A DNA stretch of 13,578 bases from the NCBI GenBank assembly GCA_007026445.1, contig VDMD01000295.1, positions 1 to 13,578 of the forward strand, in the 5' to 3' direction. How positions within the stretch are numbered: position 1 is the stretch's first letter; each line of letters begins with the position of its first letter. The notes below the pieces were generated by a model. That model saw only the letters and a program-made list of their open reading frames with translations, ran no database searches and was not told the DNA's origin. Origin of the DNA: Schizophyllum amplum. Its lineage: Eukaryota; Basidiomycota; Agaricomycetes; Agaricales; Schizophyllaceae. Shown in pieces: positions 8,661 through 13,578 of the stretch. The translations under genes were made by a program, and so were the position numbers.

Positions 8661-9014
8661 GGCGGGGAGGGAGGAGGGGAAGGAGGGAGAAATCAAGGCG
8701 GCTAAAAGCCCAAAACGAAAGTGAAGACTGATCGATCAGTGTTTGGTTGCTTGACAGGGGAGCAAACAAACAGCTTTGACCTGCAAGCTTTGACAATTGA
8801 AGCTTAAGGCTTGAAGGCAAGTACTTACTTACTGATTGCGAGCAGGATTTGAACAGACAAATCTATACATTGCTGGCATATCTCTGTGAGTGGTCCTGAT
8901 ATTCTGCAATGAATCGTCTGCTAGTGGGGCGAAGGTATGCGGCACAATGGTGATGCAATCGGTTTTGCACGATGCAAAACTTCAGGAAGGCTAACATAAT
9001 CGTAGCATAGTCGA
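8661..9014. other. Intergenic: Mrd1 promoter and 3' flank of the coiled-coil gene
   Basis: There is no gene. Just upstream of the Mrd1 ATG the minus strand is strongly pyrimidine-rich (about 8661-8695), a typical TATA-less fungal initiation region. A 9-bp direct repeat AGCTTTGAC occurs at 8772-8780 and 8786-8794. A perfect dyad is listed separately at 8962-8980. Confidence 0.5.
8962..8980. repeat. Perfect inverted repeat, 8-bp arms, 3-bp loop
   Basis: GTTTTGCA, then CGA, then TGCAAAAC. It begins 35 bp past the proposed stop of the coiled-coil gene (stop at 9017-9015, minus strand) and about 300 bp upstream of Mrd1. It could be a hairpin in the coiled-coil gene's 3' untranslated region or a dyad for a dimeric DNA-binding protein. 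The motif GATGCAA is repeated just beside it (8952-8958). Confidence 0.6.
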
Positions 9015-10093
9015 CTACTTAGTCGCAGAGGGACCCAGGATTACAGGGGCACCGCCAGGCGGCTCGATGAAGGAGACATACTGAGCTTCTGTCGGCTGCC
9101 GGACGCGCTGTGCAGCGAAGCCGACCCGAGAGCGTCTTCCGAGAGCAACGAGTCGATGGATCCTAGACTCGCGCTACCGTGTAGGTCACACAAGTGCTGA
9201 AGCGCTACGACTGCATGCGAAGCAGCGAGAGCGTCGGCGGCTTCAACGCCGTCAAGTACTGGCACTTGATTATCGCCCTTCTGCATTCTCGTCAGTCCTA
9301 ATCAGCAGAGCCCAAACAAGTACACACCTCCAAAGCATCCTTGTCATCGAGGTCACCTTCAGATGAAGTGAAGCGTTCTTGCATAGTCCCCGAGAGTAGC
9401 GTCGTACGCTTTGGAGTGCCGAACAGTGATGTCGGGAGGCGCTCGGACATCTTGGCGTGCCAGTGTACAGCGAGACGAGCGCCAGGAGAGAGCTTTGCCA
9501 GCAGTGCCTCGGCGCGTTCGGCCGCAAGAAGAGTCGCCTGAGCACATAGAATCTTGCTGCTCGGATCGCCCGCTTGTCCACTATGAGAGGAGGGCAAGAC
9601 AGCGGATGCGTCTGCAGAATCCTTAAGGCACTGTATTGTAGCCTGAAGACCGGCGACCTCGGAGCGAAGAGCGAGGACGGAATCGTTGATTCGGGTGACC
9701 TCCACGCGCAGAAATTCGTTGTCTTTTCGGAGATCGAGCATCGCAGAAGTCAGATCGTCCAGCTGCTTCTGTGTATTCACAACTGGTCCTTGCGTGCGTG
9801 GCAGGGGAGCGTGCTTGCTGGCTTCGACTGTGGATCGAGGGTGTTGAGCAGGGAGGCTCTGAACGGGGCGTTGCGATCGAGGCTGCGTCTTCCCCGATGG
9901 ACGACAGTGCTCGCTGAGCACCATTAGACGAGAGAGACGTAGCAGCAGGTAGGGTGATGTCGGTGGCTGAGGGCAATCGCTTTGAGATGGTGTATTCGGA
10001 CCGCGGTTTGGACAGCGTGAAGGGGTGTGTAACGACGCTGCGCGCTGCCTTTGACGACCGGTTCGCTTTGAGGCGGGATATTTTGGGAGGCAT
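9015..10093 (-). CDS. Hypothetical coiled-coil protein
   Basis: It starts MPPKISRLKANRSSKAARSV at 10093 (MPPK is a common fungal start) with a basic, Ser/Thr-rich N-terminus. A heptad-like coiled coil follows at about 9755-9610 (KQLDDLTSAMLDLRKDNE, then further Leu/Val-spaced residues to QCLKD), then an Ala/Leu-rich helix (AERAEALLAKL). A 47-nt intron (9327-9281; GTGTGT donor, CTGAC branch point, ATGCAG acceptor) joins ...DDKDALE to KGDNQVPVLDG in phase 0. The N-terminal and coiled-coil parts are in different frames: either an intron at 9921-9828 (GTGCTC donor, CTCAAC branch, CACAG acceptor) or one extra base joins them. The C-terminus is also uncertain. The open frame stops at 9041 and, with the intron, gives an intact 303-residue protein; a more protein-like tail (YVSFIEPPGGAPVILGP) in another frame stops at 9015. 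No known domain; function unknown. Confidence 0.55.
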
Positions 10094-10698
10094 CCTGCCG
10101 TGTTGTAGGCGGAGACCGTAGACTTGGTCTTGAGAGCGGCTTGCTGGCAGTGCGTCGAATCGTACCTGGAGATTCCGCAGATGTCTTCTTTTCTTGCCCC
10201 TCTGGCGAGTTGGATCTCCGAAAGACACGTCGCAGCCCACGTTTTTGCGGATAGAGACATAACAATGCGGCGAGGCTTGGGCGAGGTGGTCAAGTGGAGA
10301 GAACGGCGCGCCGTGGCTGGTTCAGAGAAGAATTGCAATCGCTGGAATGCATAGTCACTTTACAGGGATGATTTCCCACGCCACTCGGTCTAGGTCGAGG
10401 CACCATTTGGGCAGAGCGAAAGAGTAGACCAGACATTCGCAGAGGCGATCCTGATATAGTACAAGCACCCGGGTCCAAAAGCGGGCGTGGGCATGAAGAT
10501 CGTAACGGTAAGTAACAAGAGGAATGTCAGAGGCGGTGAGGAGAAGGGAAGGCGATTAGAAGACCTATATTACCCTAGAGACAGCAGTAGAAACACTAGC
10601 CCTCTTCCAACACCAGGTATGCAAGTAGATGTAGACGAAGGGTTGGGAGACATAAAAGGTGGTTGACAGACAGAACGGCTGACAGATGCAATGCGACA
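10094..10698. other. Intergenic: promoter of the coiled-coil gene and 3' flank of the ubiquitin-fold gene
   Basis: This 605-bp stretch has no supported gene. A long minus-strand frame crosses 10094-10338 in a different frame from the MPPK start and is not convincing as protein. No TATA box, repeat or RNA gene was recognised. Confidence 0.4.
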
Positions 10699-11580
10699 TT
10701 AGCAGATGATGCAGCTTGAGCAACAACCGCGGGTCGCATCGTCCTCGTCGGAGTCCCCTCTCCGCTTCTTCTTGAGGTCCTGATCCTCACCTGCAGGGGC
10801 ATATGCGCGCACAGACAGATGGACGATGGTCGGTTGCGGGGGTGGGACATCAGGACTGGGGGTATGAACGGGGATTTTGAGCTCTGAAGCTGAGTTAGCA
10901 TGAATGGCTTGACTGAGAGGTGTTGCGACGCACTGGATAGGGTATCATGATCTTGGAGAACCTTCCCTAGATACAAGATGCGGAGGTACACCGGAGCGGG
11001 CGGCCGCTCTTCTTGCCAATCTGCAGCAGCAAAGTAAGTCTTCCGATCGACTTGGGGACGACCACGCACCTTCTGGCCAGCCATTCCAGACGAGCTCCTT
11101 CACTGCTCCCACAGTCGTCTCGGGGTCGAAGGACATCGTTCTCCGGCGTGCGGTGACGGTGAGGAAAGTGAGCGTGACTTGTGGGGTCGGAGGCGCGCCA
11201 CCCTCCTCGTCCGTGGGCAGCTTCGACATGGACCCCGCCTTGTCCTCGTGTGCATGCGCGTCGTCCTGCGTATGAGCGTCGTCGTCGTCGTCGTCCACGA
11301 CATCCTCCGCAGCGTTGCGTATGCTAGGCGCCATGCTTGCGTTCAACCCCTCCTCCTCCTCAACAAGCGGCAGGTTGACGCGGGTGATGGAGGTGCGGGC
11401 AGAGTCGCACGGGTGGTCGTACGGGATACGGCGGCGTGCGAGCCAGTTGCTGCCTTCAGGGGGCGCAGGCGACGAGGCGGATGTGGGGTAGAGCGAGTCT
11501 GCGTCGAGGGGCTCGATAACCACAGATGGGAGCACGAAGGACGCTTCGCGTGTTTGTGCGACGGGAGAAGCGGGGGACAT
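10699..11580 (-). CDS. UBL3/MUB-like ubiquitin-fold protein with C-terminal prenylation signal
   Basis: Exons: 11580-11070, 11020-10934 and 10889-10699, with introns of 49 and 44 nt; phases agree and give 262 residues. Residues 1-130 are disordered and acidic, with NWLARRRIPYDHPCDS at about 45-60 and Asp and Glu runs. The ubiquitin-like fold spans about 134-232: VTLTFLTVTARRRTMSFDPE, then VGAVKELVWNGWPED, PVYLRILYLGKVLQD and IVHLSVRAYAP. The tail KKKRRGDSDEDDATRG leads to CCSSCIIC at the very end. CIIC fits a CaaX box (Cys259), with X = Cys favouring farnesyl transfer; Cys255/256 could be palmitoylated. This matches the membrane-anchored ubiquitin-fold (Rad60-SLD_2-like) family, which in plants and animals docks E2 enzymes or sorts proteins at membranes; the fungal role is unknown. 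It has no Gly-Gly end, so it is not a conjugated modifier. Confidence 0.82.
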
Positions 11581-11608
11581 CACTTGACGAGCACACGAGA
11601 AAACTCGC

Positions 11609-11616
11609 TATATATA
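11609..11616. promoter_or_regulatory. TATA-like box near the ubiquitin-fold gene start
   Basis: TATATATA, palindromic, 29-36 bp before the ATG at 11580. This is unusually close for a TATA box serving that ATG; it would imply a very short leader, use of a later ATG (Met83 is next in frame), or no function. Confidence 0.35.
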
Positions 11617-11620
11617 GGCG

Positions 11621-11640
11621 CTATCCCTTGTCAAGGATAG
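11621..11640. repeat. Near-perfect dyad beside the TATA-like box
   Basis: CTATCC-C-TTG-T-CAA-GGATAG: nine matched pairs around one central base with a single bulged C. It lies 4 bp beyond the TATA-like box in the ubiquitin-fold gene promoter and could be a binding site for a dimeric factor. Confidence 0.5.
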
Positions 11641-13158
11641 TCGCTGGAGAGGCTCGTCGGAGGGGGAGGAGATATGTCGAAGAGTGCGGGGGAAGGACGT
11701 GAGGCTAGAGTCGGGTCTGCTTATAAGCTGAGATCAGGCATCGGAACCTGCAGCGAGTGCGGCTGGACAGAGTGACTTCAGCGGGCGCTTTGTGGGAGCC
11801 GCCCGGTGCATTACGAAATTCGGCGAACCACGAGAATCTGAAATACCGAAAAATTGAACTCTGGGCACGTGACACGCGCGGAACCGCTTTTCTTCTCCGT
11901 GCTCGCCCGCCAGGCACCCAAGGCGCGCCTGCACAGCTCTTTTCCTCTCTTTCACTGCTCTCTGAGGCTCTGGCGTGCTCGAAGGACCTTCACTCTAGCA
12001 CCTTTCTCGATCGGAAGACTCGGGGTCTAGAAAGGGGATCTCCACAAGAACAATAGGCTTCTGAATCTTCGCCTGGGCTCGACCCCATCGTCTCGCACCG
12101 TCCGCGTCACAACGCGTCCCTACCCCTGTCTCTTCAAAGATCGAAATACTTCAACATCTGCCTCTACGCCGCTGTCTCGCTTCCGCCTTGGCGCTTGAAT
12201 TTTCTCTTGTTCTGGTGGCGCTCACCTCCCTGAACGCACGAACATCGCGTCTGTCGACCATGCAACAGAAGCAGAAGAACTTCTCGACCATCGATCCCCG
12301 CGCTCGCTTTCTCTCTGACCGCCACATCAATCATCTCCACATCAGCTGCCCTCCCAGCTGCCACCCGCTTACTGTGGGTCATTGATTGGGAGCAGGCAAT
12401 TGAATGCCTTGTTTACGTTCGCGACTGCGCTGTGCCCTGGTCTTCCCAGGTATGTGGCCATCGCCGTTATGTTTACTCGGGCTCCTACTTTCAGGGCTCA
12501 CTCAGGGCAAGGGCTTAAAGATGATTAGTTTGTGGTATGTGCGTACGTGTATGGTGCGCACACGACATGCAAGCGCAGGAAGAAGCGCGTCCTCTGCCGG
12601 GCCAAGAGCACTGCGGTCGAGGTCGACTGGATGCTGAACTTCGCTCGCCAACGTACAAGCGTGTGAGCAGGCGCGCGCTTCCCTCGGTGTACCCCGTTTA
12701 CAGCCTTCGGCACGGCACGCTTTCAGAGATGCTACTAATACCATACATTATCTAGGTGCTGACATTTAATACTGTCGTTCTCTCAGCAGAGTCGATGAAG
12801 CTCACCGCCACTCATGTGGACCCTTCAATTGCTTATAGAATCCCTGTGCTTGCCCAGGCCTTGCCGTAACCAAGTCTACATATGTATCCTACGGCCTCGT
12901 GATATGTATAGGCACCTGAATATAAGGATGGCGCGCGTCTGCACTGGGACGGTCCTCCTTCGCTTGATCTGCACAGGACTCGTCAATCGAGTGGAACAAG
13001 TCGAACAAGGCAGAGAAAGCGCCATGCCTTCCTTACGGGGATATTCTTGTGTACGTCACAGCCTCGATTGGGAGCGACCGGCGCCTGCCCCAGAGACGAG
13101 CGACTCTTGTCACGCACCATCATCAGCTCTTCCTGTATACACCCCTTGAATATCGACA

Positions 13159-13578
13159 ATGTCAGAGACCCCGGTGATGTGAGTACCCAGTTCTTCATGG
13201 CGAGTGCGAGACTGACGCTTTGCCAGGCTGTTCCAGCCGCCCAGCGCGGTAGCTGGACGTCGTTCTTGAAATCGTATGTTCGCCCGCCTTCGTGACTATT
13301 GGTGGAGACCTCCCGGTTCAGAGCCTCCTTGCTCCTCCAGCGCCCCCAGTACGCAGCGAAGCAACGTTACTAACGGCCCTCATCTGCAGCATCGCGTCCT
13401 TCTCCGAGATCTGTCGTCCATGACCGCCCCGCCTTTCATCCTGAGTCCAGTCTCGCTCACAGAGTTTCCCGGTGCGTAGCAGATCACCCAATCATGGCAC
13501 CGTTACTGACACCATTCCTAGCTTACTGGTGTGAGCGCGCCGGAGCTCTTCTCAGCGATCGCGGACGCAGCGACCGAG
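13159..13578 (+). CDS. Oxysterol-binding protein (Osh4/Kes1 type), N-terminal part, runs off right edge, two apparent frame breaks
   Basis: Lipid-transfer protein family that exchanges sterol and PI4P between membranes. Exon 1 (13159-13173) gives MSETP. Exon 2 (13227-13273) reads AVPAAQRGSWTSFLKS. Exon 3 (13390-13471) starts IASFS, then in another frame DLSSMTAPPFILSPVSLTEF-P. Exon 4 (13522 to the edge) reads AYWCER, then in another frame PELFSAIADAATE. Introns of 53, 116 and 50 nt have CTGAC or CTAAC branch points. These pieces match, from memory, the conserved start of basidiomycete oxysterol-binding proteins, whose lipid-binding domain begins near APPFILSPVSLTEFPAYW. Continuity needs one base gained near 13406 (only GA between TCC and GAT) and one base lost near 13536-13541 (GCGCGCC). 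The first intron also needs donor GTGATG at 13174, not the overlapping GTGAGT at 13179, to keep frame. Confidence 0.75.

Larger units (their letters stand above)
11581..13158. other. Long divergent intergenic region between the ubiquitin-fold and OSBP genes
   Basis: About 1.58 kb lies between the minus-strand gene starting at 11580 and the plus-strand gene starting at 13159. It must carry both promoters. Contents seen: TATATATA at 11609-11616, a dyad at 11621-11640, GCTTATAAGC at 11719-11728, CACGTG at 11866-11871, a pyrimidine-rich plus-strand block at about 12060-12380, and a 41-codon plus-strand ORF from ATG 12260 (MQQKQKNFSTIDPRARF). That ORF may be an upstream ORF or a first exon; I could not extend it through splice sites. 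GTACGTCA near 13051 resembles a CRE half site. No domain-bearing protein was found. Confidence 0.45.

Noticed and set aside
8836..8915. Possible minus-strand tRNA or tRNA-derived SINE (GTTCAAATCC resembles a B box, with partly matching acceptor ends)
   Set aside because: No A box at the right distance, and the T-stem has two mismatches.
11278..11296. GTC/GAC triplet run as a mobile or unstable repeat
   Set aside because: It is short and simply encodes the Asp run of the ubiquitin-fold protein's acidic N-terminus.
216..11871. CACGTG E-boxes at 216, 2094 and 11866 as a shared regulon
   Set aside because: Three copies of a 6-mer in 13.6 kb is about the chance expectation.
1..13578. Biosynthetic cluster, mobile element or defence-like system
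   Set aside because: Gene functions are unrelated housekeeping roles, and no transposase, reverse transcriptase, terminal repeats or target-site duplications were found.

Overview
This window looks like nuclear DNA from a filamentous basidiomycete fungus, probably a mushroom-forming Agaricomycete. The evidence is a GC-rich background, genes split by many introns of about 44-60 bases with GT-AG ends and CTNAC-type branch points, and proteins that read as the fungal forms of eukaryotic housekeeping families. No bacterial operon, phage, CRISPR array, rRNA, convincing tRNA or intact transposon is visible. The genus was not determined.

Layout, left to right. Seven consecutive genes lie on the minus strand: (1) the N-terminal start of an unrecognised serine/proline-rich protein running off the left edge (1-165); (2) a small histidine/proline-rich hypothetical protein in two exons (603-1539); (3) adenylosuccinate lyase, ten exons, complete and in frame at 484 residues (2387-4572); (4) a 154-residue CsbD-like protein in three exons (4980-5549); (5) the five-RRM ribosome-biogenesis protein Mrd1 in five exons (5978-8660); (6) a hypothetical protein with a coiled coil (9015-10093); (7) a 262-residue ubiquitin-fold protein ending in a cysteine-rich prenylation signal, three exons (10699-11580). 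After a 1.6 kb divergent intergenic region, a plus-strand gene for an oxysterol-binding protein of the Osh/Kes1 type begins at 13159 and leaves the right edge.

The genes do not form a pathway: purine synthesis, a stress-type protein, pre-rRNA processing, a membrane-anchored ubiquitin fold and lipid transfer are ordinary chromosomal neighbours. I see no undescribed multi-gene system. The points most worth a second look are a set of apparent single-base frame breaks (Mrd1 exon 2, two in the oxysterol-binding gene, probably one in the His-rich gene, possibly one or two in the coiled-coil gene). ADSL, the CsbD-like gene and the ubiquitin-fold gene are intact. Other points are the lipid-anchored ubiquitin-fold protein, the CsbD-like protein behind a clear TATA box, an internally duplicated Mrd1 intron, and several small dyads and repeats in promoters and introns. 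Exon models were built by hand from splice signals, reading phase and remembered family conservation; no alignment was run.
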